Source: Neurospora crassa OR74A (taxonomy: Eukaryota; Ascomycota; Sordariomycetes; Sordariales; Sordariaceae). Taken from it: a stretch of 64,000 bases of DNA. Both the position numbers and the translations under genes were made by a program. The stretch spans positions 6,303,917 to 6,367,916 of the forward strand of contig NC_026501.1 in the NCBI RefSeq assembly GCF_000182925.2. The letters are read 5' to 3'. Below are positions 25,901 to 37,639 of the stretch, piece by piece (position 1 is the stretch's first letter; the number at the start of each line of letters is the position of its first letter). The notes beneath the pieces were generated by a model, which was not told the DNA's origin, did no database searches, and saw only the letters and a program-made list of their open reading frames with translations.

Positions 25901-27853
25901 GTAGATGATATATAAACATGCTTTAAATTATTTGTACTATATTCTCATCATAAAATCGGGCAGATTCGCAATGCCCTCGATCATGTATCAACGAATTATC
26001 TCTCATCCTACAATAACAAGAATTATTAGTCTACTGGTTTGCCTTCATCGGGCCCCAAGTTTGCCATGAACTTCAATTGACAGAGTTGACGGCGAGTAGA
26101 ATTCTGACCAGGGAGGGCCGATAAAGGGACAACAGTGGATATTGTTGAGTGACAACGAGCCTCCGTGGGCAGACAAAGCCATCGATACGGCGACCACGTT
26201 GAAAAGTACTTTATATATCCATTGGCAGCGTGGGGCTCAGATCGAACTCTGATTGTTCGTCGAGCGAGATAGGCTATCTCCAACTCGAGTAAGGTATCCA
26301 GCTCCTCGTACAGAAGCCTGGTATATATCCAAAAAGCCGAAGTTCAGTCACCTCCTCTACCCACTTCTTCATCTGGGAAGCCCCAATGGGAATGGGTGAA
26401 TAGAATCAGCCACAATAGATGCCTTTCGCAGAGTTGCAAAGGCTCAACGCAGACCTCTGCCCTGGAAGCATCGTGTGGCTCTGGGTTCTATCCGCTGAGT
26501 CTGGGTCAATCGGCCTTTGGCATGTCGTGTCGTTCCACACCTCCAAATCGCGCGCCTGTCGTTTACCAACACCTGCCAACTGGGGCCTACTCAAATGCTT
26601 TGGGACCCAATAAAGAGGAGGTTCCGCTGGAACGGTTTTCCGTCAACGGTATTGTGGGAAGCATGCGCCGGTCATGACAGACTCTCCTACGGCCTGAAGA
26701 TGGGGTTAACGATGGGAACTTGACATGGCCAAGACGGCCCTATGATGGCAGCCGATTGGAGTTTGCTCCGTCGGCTCGGATCTGCCGCGGTGTCAGACAG
26801 AGACTTTTGTTTGAGGGTTGCTCCTAGCCTTCCTGTATGTACTGGGCTTGTCAATCCAGATTCTGGGGTTGTCGAGACCTCCACTCGCATTGTTGCGAAG
26901 CACATACTATGTACATACGCCTGGGCTGTAAGGAGAGGAAACCTGATCGCGCTCTGTGGTCCTTTCCGACGTCCAGTATCAAGATCAAGAGTGCTCGCAT
27001 CCGATACCAGAGTCTCAGCAGCATCATGAAGCTTCCTCCTTGGAGCCATGCTACTTGGAGGCATGCAATAAGCGTTGGCCAAGGGAAACTGATGAAAGTC
27101 GGTTGTCAATTAGGTACCTCTAGGTATCGATGACAGGCGGCAGCGCCAACAATGCCAAGAACTCCACTCCGCTCATCTTAACGCGCGTCCCCCACTGCCC
27201 CCATGCCGGCATCCCGCATCCGCTGTAAGTTCCCTGTCAGTACCGCTGAAAAGAAGGGACAGCCGATGACAGGTCTCGACAATTCTTCACTTTGTCGTTG
27301 GTAGGAAACTGAAGTAAACCTCTTTATTCACGGCAACGGCTACACGGGCAGTCCATGTCTTTTGGGGCTTGTTACCGCATATACACTACCTCAAGGGCAA
27401 GGTACCTCTATGTTGTGCCAGTATAAATACCTATGTCCCTGTAATGACCGGCAAGAGCCGCCGTCAGCTGTACAGCGTGGGACATCGTCAACAGAATATG
27501 AACGTACATACAACAGGATGGCCCCGTCGGCAATGCGGCATTCCAGACATGAAGGATTGCATGTTTCTACCTGTTTACCTTCTCACTGGGCAGTGGGTGC
27601 ACATGGCGACATATCTTGGCGACAGCGAGAACTGAAGGAGGTAACTAGAAAGTGAGAAATCATATAAAAGGATGCACATTGGGACAGCCAAGTTGGCGCA
27701 AGGGTTCACGGCGCAGCTACTATTTCCACTTGCCCAGCCTGCACGTAACCTCTGCGCGAATAACGAAGGTCGACATCCCGTTGCTGTCCACTGTTGAATA
27801 AGCGTTGTTCTCCTTGGCTATCGTCAGGATAGCGTGACAGCTTCTGACAGCTA
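25901..27853. other. Gene-free interval
   Basis: Base composition is normal, so this is unique DNA rather than repeat. Several ORFs of 60-140 codons occur on both strands, the longest at 26687-27109 on the minus strand. They overlap one another, lack recognisable domains and have no consistent codon bias. A TATATAA motif near 27661 and short direct repeats are visible. I see no supportable gene. Confidence 0.5.
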
Positions 27854-29359
27854 CACCTCTGCCGGGGGAAAAAAGGTTAGCGTGGTACAGCCAAGGCGCT
27901 AGAAGACTACAATTTACTAGGATTATTATATAGAGAAACCAGCTATTTATTGTACAGTAATACTAGTAATCTATAGCAGCGCCTCCAATAGATATTACTA
28001 TTTCTAACCTTTTTAGTATCGAATAAGCTAATAAAAGTAAGAAATCCTCCGGCACCTCTTGCCAAGACTTCTAAATAGCCTCTCTTAGTTCCTTTTCTTT
28101 TAAGGTCTAAAGATTATAATTTATCTCCAAGTAAGACTTTAGCCAATGCCACACATTCTCAATTGGATTGAAATCCGGAGAGTAAGTTGGAAATTTCACT
28201 TCAAGGAGTAGAATTTCTATTAGCTCGTACGTTCTTTGCGTTACTTTGGCTTTGTAACTCGGGGTATTGTCTTACTAATAGGCTGAAATATACTCCTCTC
28301 TATAAAAAGCTACTACTATCGGAAAGATAAAGAAGATATACTTTTGAGTAAAAATTCCTCTAAATTCTTTTTCCTAAAAAAAGGTTAGTCCTTTCCTTCC
28401 TCTAATAAAAGAGCCCTAGAATATCTATCTAATAAGTTTTCTCTTTAGTAAAGTAAAATTAGAAGGGTTTTCTCCGGCTCTTAAAGTAACCTATTGCTTC
28501 TATATTGGATTATTAGTTACCCAAATTTCGTTAGAGAAAAAAATATTTTCCTAATTTTCCGGCCGGGGGTGGAGACGGAGTATTTCTTAGTACTACTTTA
28601 CCTTCATCTCTTTATTTTTTTTAAAAAGAAAAATCTTTCTTAGGCGAACTCTCTATTGAAATCCGAAATTATTGAGAGTATTAATAAGGGTTCCTTCTTT
28701 ATAAAGATTTAGAGGAGGAGGTAAAAAATGAGGAAGATTTTTCTAAGAAATAAATTTCTAAGAATAGTTTATTCTTATCTATTTATTAAATTAATTTTTC
28801 TTAGGAGTTCGGATCCCTTTAATGCGGGGCTTCTTTTTTTATAGAATAACCGGGCTATCGAGTGCTTTTTGTATTTACTGTATAGAAAATAAGGTAATTT
28901 CTAAAATTTGGTTGAAAGTAAGATATTGATATTTCTGGAGGGTCCGGACTTCGATCCTCTAATCCCGGGTAAGATATTTCTTAGTCTTTTTTAGAGTAGA
29001 AGGGCTAATAAAAGTAGATAGAGGTGTATTAAGCGTCGGAGGAGGAGATAGAAGTTGAGATGTATTAGAAATAGTTGTATTGGAATGAGAAGGGTTAAGT
29101 AATTGGGTAATAGTAAGGCTTAGTATTGAGGATGGGATGAATGCAAAATGTAATGTAACGTTGGTGGATTGCATTGACTCCCGGTCTCTAGAAGTCCCTA
29201 TTTATAAAGCCGATGTATTTTGCCACAGAAATAGCTAGAAGTAGTACCTCTACCTCATTATTAGCTACCCGGCTTTGCCGGCTTTACCACCTCTAACCAA
29301 TAAACTATTGCCACCTCCAGAAGTCACGAAATTTAACCTTTTTTCCCCCGGCAGAGGTG
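27854..29359 (-). mobile_element. Tc1/mariner-like DNA transposon (RIPed)
   Basis: A 26-bp perfect inverted repeat bounds the element at 27854-27879 and 29334-29359. It begins CACCTCTGCCGGGGG. TA dinucleotides flank it at 27852-27853 and 29360-29361, the target-site duplication expected of Tc1/mariner elements. The 1506-bp body is AT-rich with CpA/TpG loss. The minus strand reads a degraded Tc1-type transposase. The terminal 50-140 bp keep many CpA sites and look unmutated. Confidence 0.92.
27963..29174 (-). pseudogene. Tc1-type DDE transposase remnant
   Basis: The reading starts near 29174 with a Ser/Thr/Leu-rich leader, then LTRDQRIEVRTL, the start of the Tc1-type helix-turn-helix. Later blocks are FFSNEIWVTNNP (first catalytic Asp replaced by Asn here, as RIP would give), GSFIRGRKGLTFF, ISAYQQDNTPSYKAKVTQRT (second Asp in the DN motif) and FPTYSPDFNPIENVWHWLK (third catalytic D/E region). 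The product would bind the inverted repeats and cut DNA. Internal stops at Gln/Trp positions make it non-functional. It ends at a TAG at 27963-27965. Confidence 0.88.
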
Positions 29360-29722
29360 TACAACTGGACCTCCGGTGTAGTGTACTGCGTAGACCCGAG
29401 CAACCTCCGGCTTCCCGCCACCACCGCTTGGCCATGAAGCAGCCCACCCTAAATCCACTCATGCCAAGACCCTTGATATGGAGAGCCAAGTGGAAATGAC
29501 GATCTCAGCTTGCTCTGGGTGGGACAAGGTTGACCAGGGATAGGGATGTACAATGACTTCTTCAACAACCGCCTTTCTCGGAATTCTCCATCTTTTTCTG
29601 TAGCCATAGCTCCTCCTTTCCGGATCCGAATCCGCCGTCTCTTGTCCTTGACCTGTCCCTTGAGACTCTTTTCGTCGCAACATGATGAAGAGTCGGGTCA
29701 GCGCCTGTGCCATTCTTCCGCC

Positions 29723-31214
29723 ATGATTCTAAGCAATTTCCAGGCCCAACGGCCCCTGAGGGTTATCAGCATCCTAGCCGTGCTTGGCTGTCTCTGGCTC
29801 TGGCTCATTACTTTCCACAACTCCAGCTTCACCAGCGGTGCTATAAGCTCCGAGGTGCCCCTCCACGGTGCCCCCAAGTCTGAGCCCCAACAACCAAAAC
29901 CTATCAACAACGATGACCAGAATGTCGACCACTCCGTTCCCGCCGGTTCCGGTCCCGATGCTCCCACGGTCAATACGCCCCCGCCAGCTACGAACCAGCC
30001 CGCCGAGCATGAGAAACCACCGGTGAAAAAGACCTCTCGGGTGGCCAAGGTCACCGTCGCGGCTAACGCCCTCGACGTCGATGTCATCCATCGCGCAATG
30101 CAGACGCATGAGCGCCATAACCGCGAACATGGCTACGATCATTACATCGCCCAGAACCAGGCGGTCAGCAGCTTGATTGAGAACGACCGCGCCGGCCGGC
30201 CCAAGGGCGCATGGACCAAACCTGCCTATCTTCTCTCAATCATAGTCGCAGAACTAGAGAAGCCCGAGGAGGAGAGGTTGAAGTGGGTTTTGTAAGTATC
30301 CTTCCACGGGAGCCGTCATCTTGTCTGATCGACAGCGGTATATGGACAGAAACTGATGCTCCTTGTCAAATAATAGCTGGTTCGACGCCGACACGGTAGT
30401 CATGAACCCTTACACCCCTTTAGAACTCTTCCTCCCACCTGAGAATGCCAAGGGTCTCTCGAACGTCGACCTCATCATCTCATCCAACTGGGACGGCCTC
30501 AACTCGGGTGTCTTTGCCTTCCGCGTGAGCCCGTGGTCTGCCTCCTTCCTCTCGGCCGTACTCGCCTACCCCATCTACAACTCGGAGCGCATGAAGACCG
30601 ACCGGTTCCGCGACCAAAGCGCCTTCCAGTTCCTTCTTACCGACAAGGCCTCTCCTCTAGCGCAGACGCCCATGGCTGGCCGGGATCATTGGGTTGACGT
30701 GCCGATCCGCTGGTTCAACTCGCTGCCCGTGAACAATGCTTTCTTCAAAAACGGCACCTGGCTCTTCGGCAAGCCCATGGTGGAGGAGCAGTTTGACAAG
30801 GGAACAAACGAGGTCTACAACGACGGTCACGGCGGCAAGGTTCAGAAGTGGAAGGTGATGCAGGGTGACATGATTGTGCACTTTGCGGGAACCTCGTACG
30901 TGCGCGACAGCTGGATGGGGCCCTGGGTCACACGTGCCGAGCAGGAGCTTCCTGAGTGGGCCAACAAGACGACCAAGGACGTCCTGAAGGTTGAAGTCGA
31001 CAAGTTCTGGAACGAGCAAAACAAGAAGTTGACCAAGGAGAGGGCCGCGTCGGCGATCGAGGAAGAAAAGAAAAAGAAGGAACAGGAAAAGAAGGACAAG
31101 GAAGAGAAGGAGCGCAAGGAGAGGGAGAAGAAAGAGAGAGAGGCTAAGAAAAAGAAGGAGAAGGAGGAGCAGGAGCGGAAGGCCAAGGAGGAGGTCCGCG
31201 TGGGTGGTCACTAA
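29723..31214 (+). CDS. GT34-family glycosyltransferase (Gma12/Mnn10 type)
   Basis: Coding exons 29723-30291 and 30377-31214 (85-nt intron, GTAAGT donor, AATAG acceptor) give 468 residues. Splicing rebuilds KWVFWFDADT, the nucleotide-sugar and metal-binding DxD motif (D193-D195). Residues about 12-31 form a single signal anchor. A Pro-rich stem follows (about 50-115). The catalytic domain (about 120-400) contains WTKPAYLLSIIVAELEKP, SNWDGLNSGVFAFRVSPWS and FRDQSAF. This is a type II Golgi enzyme that adds galactose or mannose to glycans, as in Gma12/Mnn10/Mnn11. The last 65 residues are almost pure Lys/Glu (KKKEQEKKDKEEKERKE), an unusual coiled-coil tail. The upstream in-frame ORF from 29546 lacks conservation-like features, so I start at the ATG just before the membrane anchor. 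Confidence 0.9.
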
Positions 31215-33939
31215 AGACGAGATGCCGCACCAAGCAAAGACGACATGTCTCGTTTTTCGTATAGTAGTCCATGTTGCATCTAATCTTGCATCTCTGGAAT
31301 TTTTGCTATACTGGAAGTGGTCGTTGGATGTCCACACACATATTGGACACAGCTTTGCGCTTGGGCTTATCCCAATTGCCTGGCAACCTCACGGGATGAT
31401 TTGTAACTCGTTTGTCTTTAACGGTACCCAAGTGAGTCTGATAGATTCTGGATAATGTTTAGTCTTGATCAGCTTCGATTTCTGGTCCTCAACCTGACAA
31501 AAGCCGAGAAAGCAACGCAAAAAAGTTTGCCATCAGAAGAGCTGTCGCATCAATGGCCTTCCTTGGCCTGGGGAAATGTGATCAAACAGGAAACATGGGT
31601 GACCTGGTATTGAAATTCGCATCGAGGGTCCATTGCCCTTCTCGAATGGCGGCTCGGTCTTCCAAATTTCTGGATTCGAGCTCTTGAGCAATCACCCCTG
31701 TCTAGGAACATGATCAGAATTGGGATGGACTTCATTTACATCATCTATTTTAATGATCGTGTCGAACAAAACGGATCGAATACTTCGTCTTGCCACGATA
31801 CACCCAAGTTCTTTAATTAACAAGCCTCGAAAACCGTCATTGAGAATGACATGGACGACTTGTTTCATCTCGCTCATCGCTGTGCTGTTCAAGTTGACTG
31901 ACCTGAAGTTCGTTCGATGTCCATTGGAGATTTCCCCACACATACTCAGAAACTGCCCAGCCCCTAATAAACACGAGCTCCAGGACCCCAATCACCATTG
32001 CCCCAAACCACCCAAACCCTCTGCAACCAGCTAGCACATGAATGCACCAGCAGCCATTCAGCACTTGGAGCGAGCTCGGTACCTGAAGGTACTCAATCCG
32101 AGGTCAAACAATGTTGACGGACTTTCTTTCCGCGCGGATGAAACGCTGCTTCGCTGGGTGCTGCGATTGCGCGCGTTCATCTGGAATTGAAACGGCAAGT
32201 GGTAGCAATAGCCGCTCTCCCCGCTGCAGCTTGTTGTGCCCTGCAATTGGGGAGGGGAGGAGGCTCGGGAAGGTGTGGTGAGTGAGGGTTACGCGTCACC
32301 GTGCCTATAAGCGGGTCAGCGGCATGCTGTGTGTACCCAAACCCTTGGCTTTCCATCGATGGACCTGAAACTTTTGTGAGGTGTAGTCTTCTCGTTGGGT
32401 GGTAAAATTGGGGGTTTTGTTGGAAAAGCTGTGGCCAAACACCGACACGGGCCTTTCTACATATGAAATGATGAGAGGCCCTTCTTGTATAACACCCCAG
32501 AGTTACGCTACCACCTCTAGGTTGGACGAGGCAGTTCCATGTAGGTGTATGCTGACGCAGTAAGTAGGTACCCTACAGTGCCTACCTAGTGTAGTGTAGC
32601 TGTGTACAGAGAAAGGGTCCAGCATAACGGCTGCTGGCGAACCCCTTACCCATATGGTCGTCCAACCCAAGCATTTTGAGCAGTGGCAGTTCATGCATTA
32701 CAGTACGGTGCAGAGCAGGAGGTCGTGAGGGCATTCTGCAGGGTCATGTACAGGTATTTAGAGACCATCATGCTCTCTCGTGCTGCTATCACACCTTTGG
32801 AGGCAGAACCAATGGATTACCTCTCACCACTTCTTCTCTCTCGGGGGAGGTTGAACCATCATCGAAATGGTTGATCAGCACGCGAGCGGGAAACAGGGGA
32901 GGAAACAAGGGAGGAAACAAGGGAAGAAACAGGGGACATGCTCCAACCCAATTCCTCAATGAGCCTGGCTACCTGGTTGCCGGAATCAAACAATTATGAT
33001 TACTGCGGTGCAATAGCATTCGATATCCAGCAGACCTCCACTCACCTAAGCCTTGGAGTGTTGGTCCACTCACCGGAATTCTGATGGGATGGCCCATGAT
33101 GTCTGCCATGGCTAGCCAAGCCTCTCCTCGTAACAAGCCTAGACAGCATGGTCTTGGCCGTCCAAATCAAACGGCCACAGCAAGCGCTCAGTGAACCCGG
33201 AACAGCCGCTCTTCCACGTAATCCCCGCAGCTTTTCTGCTTGGTGGTGCTCGTTCCCGAAACCTCCTCCAACAAAATAAGCACAATTTATTCCATGGATC
33301 TTGGAGCCTTTCTTCGTTTTTGCTGCTGACCTCCTATTTCCGGCGGAACCCAGCGCATTTCCTATTCCTTCTCCTTTCATTAACGATTTCACTCAGACCC
33401 TTTGAATCTTTCGTTGTAAACTCCGAGCCTCTCAACCTTGACGGCCACCAATTCGCTAGCGTGTCGTGGGGAAATCCGTCGTGTTCCTTGCGTGGGCTTC
33501 GGACTTTGGACAACCGTCTGATGTGAGGACGGTTCATCCTGCAGCAACAACAACAGCAACAACAACGACAACACATACACGGGAATTTTCCTGTCGTCTT
33601 GATCTCTTTCTTCCCCTACGCCACTCACTGAGCCATCAGGTTTCGCATTGGGTACCTCACTGTACTACCACTGCTGTTTCAGCCCTACACCCTGTGTTGG
33701 ATTGGTCTTGTCGTTTGCGTACCATCCCACATTCACTCATACTCTGCTCCATTCACATTACATCATCACTTTAAATCATCACTCCGACACCAAAACACCC
33801 CGAAAGAGCTAGCATCCGTCTCAGAGCCTGTAACTCCGGTGCTGTCTGACACGGAGCCTTCCGAGTTTCATTACTCTTAGCATATTCTCACCACCAAACA
33901 AATCAACCAGTACCGAGCTGGTTAATATCACCATCAACG
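31215..33939. other. Gene-free interval upstream of the transporter
   Basis: No supportable ORF is seen. A short tandem array of GGAGGAAACAAG units lies at about 32890-32938. A CAACAACAACAG tract (about 33542-33575) and a pyrimidine-rich, CACC-rich region before 33940 look like the 5' UTR of the transporter gene. ORFs such as 33191-33526 are composition artefacts of this region. Confidence 0.5.
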
Positions 33940-35051
33940 ATGTCTAGCAGCCCGACTTTCAAAGACAAGGACGAGGATCTGGAGGCCCAGGTTCCTCTCA
34001 ACCCACAGCCTTCCAATCCCACGGTCAGGACCGAACAAGAAGTCTCAGGCACGACAAAGCTACTATACTTGGCCGTCTACTTTCTATGTAATATTTCATT
34101 AACGATTTACAACAAGCTCATCTTGGGCAAGGTGAGTGCCGAGCAGCCTCCTGGTTTTGTCTTATACCAGTCCCCCAATTAATCTTTCACCTGTGTGTAC
34201 AACATCAAGCTAACCATCATCACCAGTTCTCCTACCCATGGCTTCTCACGGCCCTCCACGCCGGCTCGGCGTCTATAGGCTGCTACATCCTCCTTCTCCA
34301 AGGCCGATTTACCCTCACGAAGCTCAGCCTCCAGCAAAATATCGTCCTCTTCCTCTTCTCCATCCTCTTCACCGTCAACATCGCCACCTCCAACGTCTCT
34401 CTCGCCATGGTCTCCATCCCCTTCCACCAGATTATGCGATCGACCTGTCCCTTTTTCGCCGTGCTCATCTACCGCTTCCGGTACGGCCGCTCCTACCCGC
34501 GGGACACCTACCTCTCTCTGATCCCGCTCATCCTGGGCGTCGGTCTCGCCACTTATGGCGATTACTACTTCACCGCCGCGGGTTTCCTCCTCACTTTCCT
34601 GGGCGTCATCCTGGCCGTCGTCAAGACCGTCGCCACCAATCGGATCATGACCGGCGCCTTAGCTTTGTCGCCCCTCGAAACGCTGCTGCGCATGAGTCCC
34701 CTAGCTTGCGCGCAGGCGCTGGTCTGCGCTATTGCTAGCGGTGAGCTGGCTGGGTTTAAGGAGCAGAACCCCGAGGGCCCGTCGGGGGCGTTGATCCTCA
34801 CGCTGGCGGGCAATGGGCTGTTGGCGTTTTGCCTGAATTATAGCTCGTTTTCGACGAACAAGGTGGCGGGCGCGGTGACGATGACGGTGTGCGGAAATAT
34901 CAAGCAGTGTTTGACCATCTTGCTGGGTATTGTGTTGTTTGGTGTCAAGGTGGGATTCTTGAATGGTTTGGGTATGGTGATTGCATTGGCGGGCGCGGCG
35001 TGGTATAGTGTTGTTGAACTGAGGAGTAAGACGCAGAAAGGTGGGAGGTAA
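33940..35051 (+). CDS. TPT/DMT-superfamily nucleotide-sugar or phosphate-sugar transporter
   Basis: Exons 33940-34131 and 34227-35051 (95-nt intron, GTGAGT...CACCAG, phase 0) encode 338 residues. After a hydrophilic 40-residue cytosolic N-terminus come about ten membrane segments, starting LLYLAVYFLCNISLTIYNK and FSYPWLLTALHAG. Family-like features include FHQIMRSTCPFFAVLIYRF, LGVGLATYGDYYFTAAGFLL, KTVATNRIM, NYSSFSTNKVAGAVTMTVCGN and the final helix before a Lys/Arg tail. It belongs to the triose-phosphate-translocator branch of the drug/metabolite transporters, which act as Golgi/ER antiporters. The substrate cannot be told from sequence. The nearby GT34 enzyme makes a Golgi nucleotide-sugar role attractive but unproven. 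Confidence 0.9.
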
Positions 35052-35549
35052 ACGAGTTGGTTCGTGGGAATAGAAGGTTAGGTGCGGATTGTTGCATATA
35101 GAGTCTGGAAAGACGTAGTGTGTCTGTGGGAGATTTGTCCATACACAAAAACAAATCACAAGCGTATTTGTCGCTAGAAATTCATTTCCTTTTGTAGATC
35201 ATTATCCGCGGGATTCTGCTCGTGCAACCTCGTAGCCAGCTTTCATAACTGCATTTGTCTCTGTTCGCTTCCCCAAACTCTTTCAGGGCCGCCACGCTGC
35301 CGCTTTCGGTGTTTACAAGCCCACTGGAAAACCCCAAGCAACGAAGCAACGGGATATAGAAGCGCCGCCAGATCCACCTCATTTGAAGACGAATCAACTC
35401 TCAGCAACCTCAATGACGCATTTTGATTTGGTGCCTTGTCGTAACATCGTGAGTTAGCAAGTGGGCTGGCCGCTGCCACGCGGGCCCATGTCATGTGGTA
35501 GCATCTCTATAGGTTGCAAAAGCGACGCTGTTTTCATAACGAGATCCAA
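35052..35549. other. Intergenic, transporter to tRNA-Ser
   Basis: No gene is seen. It holds the transporter 3' region and the tRNA 5' flank. Confidence 0.4.
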
Positions 35550-35648
35550 GGCGCGATGACCGAGTGGCCTAAGGTGTTTGACTCGAACTACCCATTCGAG
35601 GCCTATCAAATCTCTTCGGAGGCGCAGGTTCAAATCCTGCTCGCGTCG
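35550..35648 (+). tRNA. tRNA-Ser (anticodon CGA) with a 17-nt intron
   Basis: Exons 35550-35587 and 35605-35648 give an 82-nt class II tRNA. The acceptor stem GGCGCGA pairs with TCGCGTC (one G-U pair) and the discriminator is G. The anticodon stem TTTGA/TCAAA flanks loop CTCGAA+A with anticodon CGA. The intron 35588-35604 follows one base 3' of the anticodon, the canonical position. A long variable arm (CTCTTCGGAG) and a T arm (GCAGG-TTCAAAT-CCTGC) complete the fold. It decodes UCG serine codons after splicing by the tRNA endonuclease. Confidence 0.93.
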
Positions 35649-35659
35649 CTCAAACCTCG

Positions 35660-35665
35660 TTTTTT
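35660..35665 (+). terminator. Pol III terminator of tRNA-Ser
   Basis: Six T residues lie 12 nt after the tRNA-Ser 3' end, followed by further T-rich sequence, as expected for RNA polymerase III termination. Confidence 0.7.
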
Positions 35666-35981
35666 GCAGCTTTTCACGATGTTTTTTGGTGTTTGTTTAC
35701 ATCGCCCAAAGCGTTTCCAGACTTTTTGGCTGCTATTTAGGTATCTGGTTGTAAACAAAGATCCTGACGGTGAAAGAAAGAGCATGTGACGTAACGGGTC
35801 GTTGCCAATTCACGGAAGGGGCCCACGTCCGCAACTTCCTTCACTCGATCGCTCCTTCCAACAGGCTCAATTTCTCTCTTGTTGATTAATCTCATTAATG
35901 CCAGATTTCGAAAAGGATTCACTCCGGGCTGTGCATGATTAACTGTGACAATTACGCTCATCATCATCATCATCATCGTCT

Positions 35982-37186
35982 CTAATAACTCCAGCTCGAG
36001 GCCTCGCTAATATGTCCCGTCATGCAAACCTGATCCCCCTTCTTCACCAGCACCTCAAATATGCCATAATCCGTGTTCATCTTGGAGCTCGACATGGCAT
36101 ACTCCTCACCCGCGTAGATCGGCGCCGTAGCCCTATACGAGATCTCCTCCAAGACGGACCCCTCCACCCGGTGCACGTCTCGCCAGTAATCCAGCATGTT
36201 GATCAGGTTCAGCGGCCCATGCACAACCACGCCCGGATGGTTCTCGACGGCCCTCGTCCAGCTCTCGTTGTAGTGAATCATGTGCGCGTTGAAAGTGAGT
36301 GCCGAGAACCGGAACAGGGCGGCGGGCGACCACTTGAAGACCCGGTCCGGCAGGGCGTTGTCACCCATTATAACGTCTCGCACTTCTGACTTGCCTCCTC
36401 GCGGTGGTGGAGGAATCGGAGGCATTGAGGATGTGGATGATGATGATGATATTGCCGAAAGGTCGATTTCTTTCCGGAATATCCAAGATCTGTGTGATAA
36501 TGATGAGAAAAGAATAAACAACACTTTTTCTTCTTCTTCTTCTTCTTCTCGCTTTATTCTTGATTATGGCTTTTTGTTTGTGTGTCTAGACAAACTCGAA
36601 CTCACCTTTGGTCGACCAGCGCCAAGCCTCTTTCACCCCAGAACTCTTTGTTCACCTCCACCAGAACCATCTCACTGCCGTCACGACTCTTCTTCGCCAC
36701 GGCACTCAGGAGCTTTGTGTGTTCCTCAACCTGCTCCCCAACCCTCAGCTCGGTACCGTCTTCCCACCGCATCTGTCCTCCTGCCCACATGCGCCTCGTA
36801 AAGGGCGCGGGTGCGTTGAACGTGCGGTCTGTGCCATCGGCGCCAAGATCCTCCTCCAGTTCTGATGGCGTAAAGTATACCAGATGGTATCCCGGCGGCA
36901 CTGGTGTTCCCGCTGGGGGACAGCCGAGCGTGAGGTCCAGCTGGGGGCCTAGGCCATACCTTCGGCCCAGCGTGAGGCACAACTTTTGTAGCTGATTGCC
37001 GTCTAGAGTCTGTTTTCGCACGATGGTCTTGTCCTGGAAAGTCTGTAGCATCTGACTTGCTGCTTCGCTGGCGGTGATGCTGCTGGTGGTGCTGAGAGAC
37101 CTCGGCCTGGACATAGCGCGGAGATTGAGTGGTGGCCGGGTTTGCCGGCCCAGAGCTGATCGTAGAACGGTCATGTTTGCACACAA
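35982..37186 (-). CDS. Hot-dog fold dehydratase (MaoC / HTD2-like hydroxyacyl-thioester dehydratase)
   Basis: Minus-strand exons 37186-36606 and 36489-35982 (116-nt intron, GTGAGT donor, CACAG acceptor) encode 362 residues. An Arg/Ser-rich N-terminus (about 1-35) looks like a mitochondrial presequence. The N-terminal half carries VPPGYHLVYFTP, DGTDRTFNAPAPFTRRMWAG and EFWGERGLALVDQR. The C-terminal half has LFRFSALTFNAHMIHYN and HPGVVVHGPLNLINML, the substrate-binding hot-dog segment with the Asn-X-His pair used by hydratase-2 enzymes. It probably adds or removes water on an acyl thioester, as in mitochondrial fatty-acid synthesis (yeast Htd2) or mesaconyl/itaconyl-CoA hydration. The intron contains a (GAA)n run on the coding strand. 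ATG at 37174 is an alternative start. Divergent from the acyl-CoA dehydrogenase. Confidence 0.85.
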
Positions 37187-37639
37187 GATATATTGGGATA
37201 GTGGGTAAAGGAGGTGGGTGATTATATGTTGAATTGGTTATCTGAGTGACACAATGATTTCTGGACAAATTGCTGTTCACAGGAGAAAATGACTTGGAGA
37301 TTTGGCCAGATAAGTATCACTTCGAAACTGTGCCGTTGATCAAGCTCGACGCACCACGACGCAATCACCGCCTGCTGTGATGGAGAAGGTTTACCCCGCA
37401 TTTTGCGTTTCTTGGGGTAGGAAACCGGCTGTCATTACCCCTTGTGCCCCTGAATCATCCCTCAGCTCCAACGTTGCAATCCTTGGATGTGATCACCTGA
37501 TATGGCTCCATCGCACTAGTTATCGACTCACGCCTGCCTTCCATGAATTGGTAGCTCCAAAGAAGAAGCGGTGGATTGGCTGAAACCGTTCGCCTCGTTC
37601 TCGTTTCATGCTTTTTGACCTTTTGTTTGAGCCTCAACA
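37187..37639. promoter_or_regulatory. Bidirectional promoter, dehydratase / acyl-CoA dehydrogenase
   Basis: The 453-bp gap separates two start codons pointing away from each other. CCAAT boxes are present: ATTGG at 37233-37237 (CCAAT toward the dehydratase, about 47 bp from its ATG) and at 37575-37579 (about 61 bp from the dehydrogenase ATG). Shared control of the two genes is inferred from the arrangement only. Confidence 0.5.

Noticed and set aside
26687-27109. 140-codon minus-strand ORF
   Set aside because: Overlaps ORFs in several other frames in unique DNA, with no domain, no splice context and no supporting neighbour.
30657-31337. 226-codon minus-strand ORF rich in Leu
   Set aside because: Antisense shadow of the Lys/Glu-rich tail of the GT34 gene.
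33191-33526. 111-codon ORF upstream of the transporter
   Set aside because: Pyrimidine-rich leader sequence gives Leu/Ser/Phe-rich reading; overlaps several other ORFs; more likely promoter or 5' UTR.
35514-35789. 91-codon ORF across the tRNA-Ser
   Set aside because: It reads through a structured tRNA gene and its terminator.
36525-36551. (TTC)n run near the dehydratase
   Set aside because: Lies inside the intron; a simple microsatellite with no sign of function.
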